From: Pseudarthrobacter chlorophenolicus | GTDB lineage: Bacteria; Actinomycetota; Actinomycetes; Actinomycetales; Micrococcaceae | Direction of reading: 5' to 3' | Length of the DNA: 64,000 bases | NCBI RefSeq assembly: GCF_000962805.1 | Contig: NZ_JZTW01000020.1 | Span: 16,829-80,828, forward strand | In this document: positions 26,701-33,574 of the stretch, piece after piece | Layout of the letters: each line of letters starts with the position of its first letter | How positions within the stretch are numbered: the first letter of the stretch is position 1 | The notes under the pieces: model-generated | What the model saw: the letters and a program-made list of their open reading frames with translations, nothing else | Told to the model about the DNA's origin: nothing | The model's database searches: none | Translations under genes and position numbers: made by a program

Positions 26701-27198
26701 ACGGCCGCCACCGCCGGCCACTGCCTTCGCAAAGATGGGGAAGCCGATCTCATCGGCGGCGGCAAGCAGTTCGTCCAGGTCCTTGGACGGCTCACTGGAC
26801 TTCAGCACCGGCACGCCTGCCTCGCGGGCCGCCTTCAGTGCGGCCACCTTGTTTCCGGCAAGTTCAAGGACTTCGGCCGGCGGACCCACGAACGTGATGC
26901 CCGCTTCCTTGGCCGCGCGGGCCAGGTCCGGGTTTTCTGAGAGGAAGCCGTACCCGGGGTAAATGGCGTCAGCGCCGGACTCCTTGGCCACCCGCACAAC
27001 CTCGGCGACGTCCAGGTATGCCCGGACGGGATGCCCTTCCTCGCCAATCAGGTAAGCCTCGTCCGCTTTCTGCCGGTGGATCGAGTTTCGGTCCTCATGG
27101 GGAAAAACGGCAACGGTCTTTGCGCCCAGCTCGTAGCCGGCGCGGAAGGCCCTGATCGCGATTTCGCCGCGGTTGGCCACCAGAACTTTGGAAAACAT
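23800..27198 (-). CDS. pyc: Pyruvate carboxylase
   Basis: Biotin enzyme that carboxylates pyruvate to oxaloacetate to refill the TCA cycle. The single 1132-residue chain carries a biotin carboxylase domain (about 1-450; VLVANRGEIAIRAFRA, KAVAGGGGRGMR, FIEMNPRIQVEHTVTEEVT), a carboxyltransferase TIM barrel (about 520-800; DTTFRDAHQSLLATR, IKDMAGLLRP), the tetramerisation region, and a biotinyl domain with AMKME, Lys1097 as attachment site. The ATG at 27196-27198 follows a GCAGGAGAAGT ribosome-binding site. An inverted repeat lies about 65-80 bases upstream. Very secure. Confidence 0.97.
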   Translation of the reverse strand: MFSKVLVANRGEIAIRAFRAGYELGAKTVAVFPHEDRNSIHRQKADEAYLIGEEGHPVRAYLDVAEVVRVAKESGADAIYPGYGFLSENPDLARAAKEAGITFVGPPAEVLELAGNKVAALKAAREAGVPVLKSSEPSKDLDELLAAADEIGFPIFAKAVAGGGGRGMRRVDTREALPEALKSAMREADAAFGDPTMFLEQAVLRPRHIEVQILADAEGNVMHLFERDCSIQRRHQKVIEIAPAPNLDENIRQALYRDAVKFAQALNYVNAGTVEFLVDTEGERAGQHVFIEMNPRIQVEHTVTEEVTDVDLVQAQMRIASGETLADLGLSQETVHLKGAALQSRITTEDPSNGFRPDVGKITGYRSAGGAGVRLDGGTVYSGAEISPHFDSMLVKLTCRGRDYPAAVARARRSLAEFRIRGVSTNIPFLQAVLDDPDFIAGDVATNFIDQRPQLLKARVSADRGTKLLTWLADVTVNKPNGELTVHSDPAEKLPSVKGQQAVPGSRQKLRELGPEGFAKALRGQTAVAVTDTTFRDAHQSLLATRVRTRDLVAAGPAVSALMPELLSVEAWGGATYDVALRFLGEDPWERLAALREALPNVCIQMLLRGRNTVGYTPYPEEVTEAFVNEAAATGIDIFRIFDALNDVNQMAPAIRAVRATGTAVAEVALCYTGDLLDPAEKLYTLDYYLELAQKIVDAGAHILAIKDMAGLLRPAAAAKLVAALRERFDLPVHLHTHDTAGGQLATLLAAVDAGVDAVDVASASLAGTTSQVSASALVAALAHTPRDTGLSLDAVSSLEPYWEAIRRVYAPFESGLPGPTGRVYKHEIPGGQLSNLRQQAIALGLGERFEAIEDMYTAADRILGHLVKVTPSSKVVGDLALHLVGLNADPADFNENPQNYDIPDSVIGFLSGELGDPPGGWPEPFRTKALQGRSIKVRDVELSAEDSAALKSDSKTRQHTLNRLLFDGPTKDYLKSVETYGNISVLDTRDYLYGFQRGAEHEIELERGVRLIASLEAVSEPDEKGMRTVMCTLNGQSRPVMVRDRSVVSNVKAAEKADPAQPGHVAAPFAGAVTITVKAGDTVNAGDTVATIEAMKMEASITTPVGGKVGRLAISAVEQVQGGDLLLVVEQ

Positions 27199-27263
27199 AC
27201 TTCTCCTGCATCATTGCGGGTGGATCGGTGAGTGGTCACAGTGTCTAGGACCCACAAGGACAA

Positions 27264-27279
27264 ACACAAATCTTTGTGT
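27264..27279. promoter_or_regulatory. Inverted repeat ACACAAA-TC-TTTGTGT upstream of pyc
   Basis: Perfect seven-base arms with a two-base centre, 66-81 bases before the pyc start in the 289-base region divergent from the ParA-like gene. Dyads of this size commonly bind dimeric regulators; none can be named from the sequence. The remaining part of the region (27280-27487) shows no gene. Confidence 0.4.
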
Positions 27280-27487
27280 CAGCCATCACAGATTTCCCCG
27301 TCATGTCCTGATCGGTTTGTGCCGGGCCGTCCTGATCAGCCCCGGCTGCACCGCCAGTGCCATGCCGAGCGCCCATAAAGCAGGATTCACCGCGGCATCC
27401 ACATATGATGAGTAGGGCGGCAGGACCGTCCGGCTTCGGTTCCGCCGGAGCAAACATTACCCCCAACACGGCATCCGGCGTTAGGTT

Positions 27488-28318
27488 TTGGTTTCTCAAG
27501 TGCAAGTAGTCAGCATCAGCAGCCTTAAGGGTGGAGTCGGCAAGACTTCCGTCACCACAGGATTGGCGTCTGCGGCGCTGGCCGCGGGAATCAAGACGCT
27601 TGTGGTGGACCTCGATCCCCATGCCGACGCCACCACGGCCCTGGGCGTGCAGCCCGGCGAGCAGCTTGATATCGGACGGATGCTCAAGAGCCCCCGCCGC
27701 GCAAAGCTCGCCGAGAACGTGGTGCGGAGCAATTGGAGCGCCCGCGCCCACTCAAACGGTTCCGGCCCCGCTGTCCTGGATGTCGCCGTTGGCTCCGCCT
27801 ACACGGGGATCTACGACCGCCCGGACCTTGGGCGCCGCGACCTTCGCCGGCTCACTGCGGTCCTGGCCGGTGCCGGGAACTACCAGCTGGTGCTGATCGA
27901 CTGCCCGCCGTCACTCAACGGCCTAACCCGGATGGCGTGGTCCGCCAGCGACAAGGTGGCACTTGTGGCCGAACCCGGGCTCTTCTCGGTGGCGGGCACG
28001 GAACGCACCATGCGCGCCATCCAGCTCTTCAAGCAGGAGTTCGCCCCCAACCTTTCTCCGGCAGGCATCGTCGCCAACCGGGTGCGGACCGGCTCGTCCG
28101 AGCACACCTACCGGCTGGCCGAGATGGAGTCGATGTTTGGCGAGCTGCTGCTCAGCCCACGGATCCCGGAGCAGGCCAACTGGCAACAGATCCAGGGCGC
28201 AGCGCACCCGGTGCACCACTGGCCGGGCGACTCCGCCAAATCCGCTGCCGCCCTGTTCGATGAGCTGCTGGCCAACCTGATGGCTGCGGGCAGCGGCCTG
28301 CGCAACCGGGCACGCTAG
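27488..28318 (+). CDS. Orphan ParA/MinD-family ATPase
   Basis: 276-residue P-loop ATPase with the deviant Walker A SSLKGGVGKTS near residue 12, LVVDLDPHADATTALGV, and Walker B LVLIDCPPS. No ParB partner is adjacent, and a second, canonical ParA is at 40481-41392. A TTG start at 27488 is given; an in-frame GTG at 27500 (opening VQVVSISS) is equally plausible because no clear ribosome-binding site exists for either. A 24-bp inverted-repeat terminator follows. Probably positions a cargo or works on division rather than plasmid partition; cargo unknown. Confidence 0.85.
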   Translation: MVSQVQVVSISSLKGGVGKTSVTTGLASAALAAGIKTLVVDLDPHADATTALGVQPGEQLDIGRMLKSPRRAKLAENVVRSNWSARAHSNGSGPAVLDVAVGSAYTGIYDRPDLGRRDLRRLTAVLAGAGNYQLVLIDCPPSLNGLTRMAWSASDKVALVAEPGLFSVAGTERTMRAIQLFKQEFAPNLSPAGIVANRVRTGSSEHTYRLAEMESMFGELLLSPRIPEQANWQQIQGAAHPVHHWPGDSAKSAAALFDELLANLMAAGSGLRNRAR

Positions 28319-28329
28319 GGACAAACCTT

Positions 28330-28378
28330 AACGAAAAGGGGCCGCACTCCTCCGGGAGGAGTGCGGCCCCTTTTCGTT
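28330..28378. terminator. Bidirectional terminator after the ParA-like gene
   Basis: A 24-base inverted repeat, practically without spacer, flanked by TTTT on the plus strand and its counterpart on the minus strand. It lies between the convergent ParA-like and MerR genes. Confidence 0.92.
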
Positions 28379-28388
28379 GGCTTGGAGG

Positions 28389-28982
28389 TCAGCTGATCTT
28401 GCGCGCGGCCCGCCGTTTGCTGAGCTCGTCGTCAGGGAACGTCTGTTCGGCGGCGTGCTCGCTTGGCAGGGACGCCAGGCTGCCCTCCACCTCGCGCCAT
28501 ACGCGGCCCACTGCGATGCCGAAGACGCCCTGGCCGCCTTGGACGAGGTCAATGACTTCGTCGGCGGAGGTGCATTCGTAAACGCTGGCGCCGTCGCTCA
28601 TCAGGGTGATCTGGGCGAGATCCTCCACGCCCCGTTCACGCAGGTGCTCCACGGCGGTACGGATCTGCTGGAGGGAAACTCCGGTGTCAAGGAGACGCTT
28701 GACCACCTTGAGGACAAGGATGTCCCGGAAACCGTAGAGGCGCTGCGAACCGGATCCAGCCGCGCCGCGTACGGCCGGCTCCACCAGTCCGGTCCGGGCC
28801 CAGTAGTCGAGCTGCCGGTAAGTGATGCCTGCCGCCTTGCACGCAGTGGGGCCGCGGTAGCCGGCGTCCTCGTCCAGGACAGGGAGGTCTTCGGTAAAGA
28901 GGAGGCCCTGGGCACCGCTTACGGGTACGGCGGCACCGGCCGTGGGCTGCTTCAGCCCGCCTGCTTCACCTTTAGGACTCAC
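28389..28982 (-). CDS. MerR-family regulator (Rv1830-like)
   Basis: 197-residue transcription regulator. A flexible N-terminus (about 1-40) precedes a MerR winged helix (GPTACKAAGITYRQLDYWAR near residue 45, RLYGFRDILVLKVVK near residue 82) and a C-terminal effector part with VYECTSADEVIDLV and FGIAVGRVW. The sequence and its position last in the gcvH-garA-ftsR-DUF151 block match Rv1830 of M. tuberculosis. GTG at 28980-28982 has AAGGAGG six bases upstream. It has its own promoter (see 29120-29148) 138 bases before the start. Targets unknown here. Confidence 0.88.
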   Translation of the reverse strand: MSPKGEAGGLKQPTAGAAVPVSGAQGLLFTEDLPVLDEDAGYRGPTACKAAGITYRQLDYWARTGLVEPAVRGAAGSGSQRLYGFRDILVLKVVKRLLDTGVSLQQIRTAVEHLRERGVEDLAQITLMSDGASVYECTSADEVIDLVQGGQGVFGIAVGRVWREVEGSLASLPSEHAAEQTFPDDELSKRRAARKIS

Positions 28983-29119
28983 CTGGATCCTCCTTGTCGT
29001 ACGCTCCCGGGAACAACTGCAGCAGCGTGGGCATGAAGACCATGCATGTAATTCTCGCGGGGCGCACTTTCCAGTGTGACTTGCGCGGCTGCCGTAAGCA
29101 ATGGGAACTTGATACTTCG

Positions 29120-29148
29120 ACGTTAGGCCCGGAGGGTCGCCAGGTCAA
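29120..29148 (-). promoter_or_regulatory. Candidate promoter of the Rv1830-like MerR gene
   Basis: On the minus strand a -35 TTGACC (29148-29143) and a -10 TAACGT (29125-29120) are separated by 17 bases, a good match to actinobacterial sigma-A promoters. Three hexamer-spaced copies of a GTTAAG/GTTAAA/GTTGAG pattern (29191-29208 region) lie about 43 bases upstream of the -35. The 229-base gap 28983-29211 holds no gene. Confidence 0.6.
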
Positions 29149-29211
29149 AGACCTTGGGGCTTTGAAGTGGCGTGTCGAAACTTTCAGCCTCAACTTTAAC
29201 CTTAACGTGAT

Positions 29212-29715
29212 CTAGCCGTCGAAATCTTCCGGCTCCACGTCATCGAGGAATTCACGGAACCTGCGTAGCTCGCGCTCCTCGTCCACCGTGGGGTTCGGCT
29301 CCGTATCCTCGCCTTCGTCGTGTTCGGTGATGCGGACTCCGGCTTCGTCCATCACCGAATCCGCGCACCAGATACGGCATTTCGCACGCAGGGCAATGGC
29401 GAGGGCGTCGGAAGCCCGCGAACTGACGGTGGTGCCGTTCTCGAACTGCAGCTGCCCGTAGAAGATGTTGTCCTCCACTGCAACAATGTTCACGCTGACC
29501 ACCGAGTGGCCCAGCGATTCCACGACATCGACGAGGAGGTCGTGCGTCATGGGCCGTGGCGGAACCACGCCCTGCTGGGCAAGGGCAATGGCACTGGCCT
29601 CCGGCGTGCCGATCCAGATGGGGACATGACGTTCCCCATGCATTTCGCGGAGCAGCACCAGTGGCTGGTTGGACGGCAGTTCGATCCGAACGCCAACAAT
29701 CTCGACTTCAATCAT
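29212..29715 (-). CDS. Bifunctional nuclease (DUF151) family protein
   Basis: 167-residue member of the BFN/DUF151 family (M. tuberculosis Rv1829). Seen: VEIVGVRIELPSNQPLVLLRE at the start, RHVPIWIGTPEASAIALAQQG, and SSRASDALAIALRAKCRIW, followed by an acidic tail of about 35 residues. Plant and bacterial homologues have been reported to have DNase/RNase activity; the role in actinobacteria is not established. The ATG shares its A with the ftsR stop (TGATG), so it is cotranslated with ftsR. Confidence 0.88.
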   Translation of the reverse strand: MIEVEIVGVRIELPSNQPLVLLREMHGERHVPIWIGTPEASAIALAQQGVVPPRPMTHDLLVDVVESLGHSVVSVNIVAVEDNIFYGQLQFENGTTVSSRASDALAIALRAKCRIWCADSVMDEAGVRITEHDEGEDTEPNPTVDEERELRRFREFLDDVEPEDFDG

Positions 29716-30437
29716 CAGATGTCCATGCGTGAGATGTGGTCCTGCACCAACGCGCGGTGCAGGGTGAGGCAGAGGTCGCTGATTTCGCGGGCTGCCTCAG
29801 CTGCACGCGCCTGGGATGCGGAGTCCTTGCGGGACGCCAGGGGTGCCACCGCGCGTTCCACGAGGCCGAACTCCCGTTCCGCCGCCGCCTGGAAGGGACG
29901 GAGGTGCCGTGGTTCAAGTCCATGGCCCTCGAGTTGGACGCAGGCGCGCGCAACCTGGAGGGCATGGTCGTCGAACCGGCCGTTGGTGTGGCTGATGAGG
30001 CCGAAGTCCAGGAGGGACTTCAGGAGCGGGACGCTGGCGCCGGATTCCGTCCGCAGCTGTTCTTCGGTGAGCTTGCGGCCATGGTTCTGAAGTTCCGCAG
30101 CAAGTTCGTCGGAAACGATCCGCGGTGAAACTACGACGCCGGGCGGCAGGTTCTCCGGGCGCTCTCCCCTGTCGATGGCATCAAGGTAGTCCTTGATGAC
30201 CTTCAGGGGGAGGTACTGGTCCCGCTGCAGAGCAAGGACGAACCGGAGACGTTCGACGTCGCCGTCGGAATACTGCCGGTAACCGGCCGGAGTCCGCCGC
30301 GGATTGATGAGGCCCTTTTCCTCAAGGAAGCGGATCTTCGACGCCGTCATGCCCGGGAAGTCGGCACTGAGCTGGGCGAGTACCTCGCCAATGTTCAGGA
30401 CCTGGGGGCCCCGGCGTTCGGGTTGTGCCATTGCCAC
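29715..30437 (-). CDS. ftsR: MerR-family regulator FtsR (Rv1828 type)
   Basis: 240-residue MerR regulator; the C. glutamicum homologue FtsR activates ftsZ expression and Rv1828 of M. tuberculosis is its counterpart. The N-terminal DNA-binding part has GEVLAQLSADFPGMTASKIRFLE, GLINPRRTPAGYRQYSDGDV and a conserved dimer helix. The C-terminal half is a helical domain rich in Ala and Leu. The start may be the GTG at 30437 or ATG at 30431. It lies between garA and the DUF151 gene, the same order as in mycobacteria. Likely regulates division genes here (inference). Confidence 0.9.
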   Translation of the reverse strand: MAMAQPERRGPQVLNIGEVLAQLSADFPGMTASKIRFLEEKGLINPRRTPAGYRQYSDGDVERLRFVLALQRDQYLPLKVIKDYLDAIDRGERPENLPPGVVVSPRIVSDELAAELQNHGRKLTEEQLRTESGASVPLLKSLLDFGLISHTNGRFDDHALQVARACVQLEGHGLEPRHLRPFQAAAEREFGLVERAVAPLASRKDSASQARAAEAAREISDLCLTLHRALVQDHISRMDI

Positions 30438-30454
30438 AGGCAGCGGTCCCCGGA

Positions 30455-30931
30455 TCAGCCGCGGCCTGCAGCTGTGGCAGGGCTCAGGTAGAAGGTAAGG
30501 CGGAACTTGCCAATCTGGACTTCGCTGCCCGATTTGAGCTCCACGGCGTCCACGCGGTCGTGGTTGACGTACGTGCCGTTCAGGCTGTTCCGGTCCACCA
30601 CTTCAAAACTGCGTGCCGTCCGCCGGAATTCGACGTGGCGCCGGGACACTGTGACATCGTCGAGGAAAATATCAGCGTCAGGGTGCCGGCCCGCGGTCGT
30701 AACGTCCGAGTCAAGCAGGAAGCGCGCGCCGGCGTTCGGTCCGCTGTGGGCGACGAGGAGCGCCGAGCCAGCCGGCAGTGCCTCCACGGAGTTGCGCTCC
30801 TCCAGGGACAGCTTGGGGGCGATGGTGGGCTCATCCCGGATGGGCGTGAGATGGATCGAGGTGGTCTCCGACGCCTTAGCCGCACCCGTGCCGTATTCCC
30901 CATCGGCAGGGTTCTGTGTGTGGCCAGCCAT
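30455..30931 (-). CDS. garA: FHA-domain metabolic regulator GarA/OdhI
   Basis: 158-residue phosphorylation-switched inhibitor. In relatives the unphosphorylated form binds 2-oxoglutarate dehydrogenase and glutamate dehydrogenase. The flexible N-terminus carries the ETTS phospho-acceptor motif at residues 22-25 (Thr23/Thr24), the target of Ser/Thr kinases. The FHA domain (about 57-150) shows GRHPDADIFLDDVTVSRRHVEF and NSLNGTYVN, including the phosphothreonine-binding Arg, Ser and Asn. Gene order gcvH-garA-ftsR matches Rv1826-Rv1828. The kinase at 13924-16035 is one candidate partner. Confidence 0.93.
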   Translation of the reverse strand: MAGHTQNPADGEYGTGAAKASETTSIHLTPIRDEPTIAPKLSLEERNSVEALPAGSALLVAHSGPNAGARFLLDSDVTTAGRHPDADIFLDDVTVSRRHVEFRRTARSFEVVDRNSLNGTYVNHDRVDAVELKSGSEVQIGKFRLTFYLSPATAAGRG

Positions 30932-31088
30932 GGATTCCTCCTCTTCCCGCTGCTGCCCGTCAGGGCTGCAGCCAACGTTTGCCCGCCGGACCTTCCCGGC
31001 AGGTCCGGTTCCGGCTCCGCATCCGGCCGTTGACGTGCGAAGACGTCCGAGCCTGCGAGGCGGGCCGGACCGGATTTACCGGTTAGCT

Positions 31089-31475
31089 TTAGCCTACCTG
31101 CTGTTCGTACTCGGATGCACTGAGCAACGAGTCAACGGCGTCTGCTTCGGCGAGTTTGACCTCGATCAGCCAGCCGTCACCGTACGGATCCGTGTTGATG
31201 AGAGCGGAATCGGAGTCCAGCGACTCGTTGCGGGCAACAATTTCGCCCGAAACCGGCGCGTAGATGTCGCTGACGCTCTTGGTGGATTCGACTTCGCCCA
31301 CCACTTCGTTGGCCGTAACCTTTGTACCCACTTCGGGCATCTGCGCGTACACAACATCCCCAAGGGCGTCCTGGGCGAAGTCGGTGATGCCCACGCGGAC
31401 CACGCCATCAGCGTTGGGGGCAGTGACCCACTCGTGCTCGGCGGTGTAGGACAGGTCTTCGGGAATGTTGCTCAT
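31089..31475 (-). CDS. gcvH: Glycine cleavage system H protein
   Basis: 128-residue lipoyl carrier that shuttles the aminomethyl group from the P to the T protein in glycine cleavage. The family opening YTAEHEWV, the GITDFAQDALGD segment and the lipoylation site ESTKSVSDIY (Lys66) are all intact, as is the closing WLIEVKL. The ATG at 31473-31475 is chosen as the first residue of the conserved domain, with GAAAGG upstream. The other gcv genes are not in the window; its place before garA matches mycobacteria. Confidence 0.95.
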   Translation of the reverse strand: MSNIPEDLSYTAEHEWVTAPNADGVVRVGITDFAQDALGDVVYAQMPEVGTKVTANEVVGEVESTKSVSDIYAPVSGEIVARNESLDSDSALINTDPYGDGWLIEVKLAEADAVDSLLSASEYEQQVG

Positions 31476-31638
31476 TGGGGGCCTTTCGTAGGGCTGGACA
31501 CCAAGGTCAGGGGACGCGGAAACGAACCGCCGCTGAAAGTATAGGCATATCTGCCGGGGCGTTCGCGGGGCTGTCTGCGAAGATGGGACGCATGAGCGCG
31601 CTTCGTTGTGCCGGACTGTGCGGAGAGGGCGGGTAACC

Positions 31639-32508
31639 ATGCCGGAGCTTCCCGAGGTGGCCGGCCTGGCCACCTTCCTGGACGAACAGCTGCGTGGCAC
31701 CGTCCTGACCAAACTGCAGGTTGTCTCCTTCGCGGTGCTCAAGACGGCGGATCCACCGTTCAACGCGATGGAGGGCCGCACCGTGGCCGGAGTCCGCCGC
31801 TTCGGAAAGTTCATCAGCATCGACACCGATGGCATGTCCCTGGTGTTCCACCTGGCCCGCGCCGGCTGGCTCCGCTTCACGGACTCCCCCGCGGACAGCC
31901 AGTTGAAAATGGGCAAAGGACTGATTGCCGTCCGCTGTGCTTTCTCCGGCCCGGACGGGCCACGCGGGTTCGACCTGACCGAGGCCGGCACCAAGAAGAG
32001 CCTGGCGGTGTACGTAGTGCGGGATCCGCAGGACGTGCCCGGGATCGCCACGCTCGGGCCGGACCCGTTTACGGAGGCGTTCGACGCCGGCATGCTGGGT
32101 GAGATCCTCGGGGCCAGTTCCCAGCAGATCAAGGGCCTCCTGCGCAGCCAGAGCGTTATCGCCGGCATCGGGAACGCCTACAGCGATGAAATCCTGCATG
32201 CGGCCCGCATTTCGCCGTTTGCCACCGCCAAATCCCTGGACCGGGAAACAGTCCAGGTGCTGTATGAGGCCATCCACAGCGTCCTGGGCGAAGCGCTGGC
32301 CGAAGCCCAGGGCAAGCCCCCGAAAGATTTGAAAGACGTCAAGCGCAGCCATATGCGCGTCCACGCGCGCACGGGGTTGCCGTGCCCGGTCTGCGGGGAC
32401 ACTGTGCGGGAGGTGTCGTTCGCCGACACCGCTCTCCAGTACTGCCCCACCTGCCAGACCAAGGGCAAAATCCTGGCGGACCGCCGTACATCCAAATTCC
32501 TGAAGTAG
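31639..32508 (+). CDS. Fpg/Nei-family DNA glycosylase
   Basis: Base-excision repair enzyme that removes oxidised bases and nicks the strand. The 289-residue protein has the N-terminal catalytic Pro2-Glu3 (MPELPEVAG), the catalytic beta-turn lysine Lys57 in RRFGKFIS, the helix-two-turn-helix stretch IAGIGNAYSDEILH, and a C-terminal zinc finger CPVCGD...CPTCQTKGK. The residue after PELPEV is Ala rather than the Glu of classical Fpg, and overall it looks like an actinobacterial Fpg/Nei subgroup; whether it prefers 8-oxoguanine or oxidised pyrimidines is open. ATG at 31639 is fixed by the need for Pro at position 2. Confidence 0.9.
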   Translation: MPELPEVAGLATFLDEQLRGTVLTKLQVVSFAVLKTADPPFNAMEGRTVAGVRRFGKFISIDTDGMSLVFHLARAGWLRFTDSPADSQLKMGKGLIAVRCAFSGPDGPRGFDLTEAGTKKSLAVYVVRDPQDVPGIATLGPDPFTEAFDAGMLGEILGASSQQIKGLLRSQSVIAGIGNAYSDEILHAARISPFATAKSLDRETVQVLYEAIHSVLGEALAEAQGKPPKDLKDVKRSHMRVHARTGLPCPVCGDTVREVSFADTALQYCPTCQTKGKILADRRTSKFLK

Positions 32509-32949
32509 GACTTCGGCCGCCCCATTTCCTGCCCGGGCCTACCCTATTTGCGTTCATCGCCTTCACACGCAGATACCGGCTTAGTATCCTTGATGCCACG
32601 TCCACCGGATGAACACAACGGGACGGACGCGAACTGGTTGCATGAGGGTCCAGACACGGGCGCTCATTTCCCGCACAAAGTGCCCTTCCGGGCCAACTCA
32701 ATGTGTTCAGTCATCACTGAAGCGCCCCCTCAACCGTGAACCGGGGGAAACGGGTTCACGTGCTGGGCCGGCGCCCGCACCCTCAAGCCCAGGCTTCCAT
32801 GCCCACGCGACAGGCTTGAGTGACAACCGCAGACAGGCGAGTCGACGACGACGTGGACCGCGCCAGTATAACGGCCCGTGCCTGCCCGTTCTGCCTGCTT
32901 GCCTGCTCCTGCGGGGTATCGATCCATTCGATTACCTGAGGAAAATGCA
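32509..32949 (+). other. Gene-free, structured region upstream of the small secreted protein
   Basis: 441 bases without a convincing gene. Possible -10 TAGTAT at 32582-32587. CGTGAACC (32735-32742) pairs with GGTTCACG (32753-32760), and CTCAAGCC (32782-32789) pairs with GGCTTGAG (32813-32820). The left arm can alternatively fold back on GGCTT at 32792-32796, giving competing structures. It may be a long regulatory 5' leader; it does not match a riboswitch class I can name. Confidence 0.45.
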
Positions 32950-33240
32950 ATGAAGAGAACAGCGCGTTTCTTGAGCTCGACTGTCCTGGTGGCAGGACTC
33001 ACGCTCGGCGGCTCGGCAACTGCAGCTTTTGCAAGCAGCAACGACAAGGTGAGCGACCACAACACGTCCTATTCCAGGACGTACGACAAGGACCGGCACG
33101 ATCGCAGCGACCGTGACCGCGACCACCGCGATCACCGGTTCCTCTTCATCTGTTTCGACCGCCGCGGCAACCACTGGTTTGAGTGGGGCGACAGGTATGA
33201 CAACAGAAGGAACTGCTACGTGATCCGCGTGCGGTACTGA
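32950..33240 (+). CDS. Small secreted His/Asp/Arg-rich protein
   Basis: 96-residue precursor. A signal peptide (about residues 1-29: basic start, hydrophobic core with AGLTLGGSATAAFA, Ala-x-Ala type cleavage) precedes a very polar segment of alternating Asp, Arg, His and Ser (about 33-62). A short aromatic domain follows with two cysteines (one in FICFDRRG, one in RRNCYVIR) and ends in RVRY. TGAGGAAA lies upstream of the ATG. No family recognised. The two cysteines could form a disulfide and the Asp/His run could bind metal (inference). A terminator follows. Confidence 0.7.
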   Translation: MKRTARFLSSTVLVAGLTLGGSATAAFASSNDKVSDHNTSYSRTYDKDRHDRSDRDRDHRDHRFLFICFDRRGNHWFEWGDRYDNRRNCYVIRVRY

Positions 33241-33261
33241 CGCCACCACGCGGAACGGCTG

Positions 33262-33288
33262 CCCGCGGGTTCCAAGCAAACCCGCGGG
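33262..33288 (+). terminator. Terminator after the small secreted protein gene
   Basis: Ten-base stem CCCGCGGGTT / AACCCGCGGG with a seven-base loop, 22 bases past the stop, followed by TGTTAA. The T run is weak. Confidence 0.6.
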
Positions 33289-33299
33289 TGTTAAAGCAC

Positions 33300-33338
33300 A
33301 AGGGCCGCTTTCCGGAGATATTCCGGAAAGCGGCCCTT
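33300..33338 (-). terminator. Terminator of tRNA-Pro
   Basis: Perfect 17-bp stem with a five-base loop directly after the 3' end of the minus-strand tRNA gene; T-containing sequence follows on the minus strand. It can also stop plus-strand transcription from the secreted-protein gene. Confidence 0.8.
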
Positions 33339-33340
33339 CG

Positions 33341-33417
<77 letters not shown>

Positions 33418-33574
33418 CTGGTTCTGCCGTTCTCCGCTGCAGGTCATCCCGGATTCCTCCGAAGATTTCCATCAGCAGTCCGGCCGAACCACCTAGAAGA
33501 GCTTACACGATCGAAAGGGGTGCGGATGACACTTTCCGGGATTCTGGCCCGGACGTGTCGGAGGCAACACCCGC

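Noticed and set aside
24601..26940. A 779-codon open frame antisense to pyruvate carboxylase
   Set aside because: High-GC third-position bias leaves long open frames opposite real genes. It has no domain, its composition is a mirror of pyc, and pyc is unquestionable.
31476..32168. N-terminal extension upstream of gcvH in the same frame
   Set aside because: The glycine-cleavage H protein domain begins at 31475; the upstream frame is the opposite strand of the DNA glycosylase gene.
32735..32880. c-di-AMP (ydaO) riboswitch before the small secreted protein
   Set aside because: GGGGGAAAC and AGACAGGCG are suggestive, but the GGGGTGAAT and GTCAGCTAACC signatures are missing, so I do not call the class.
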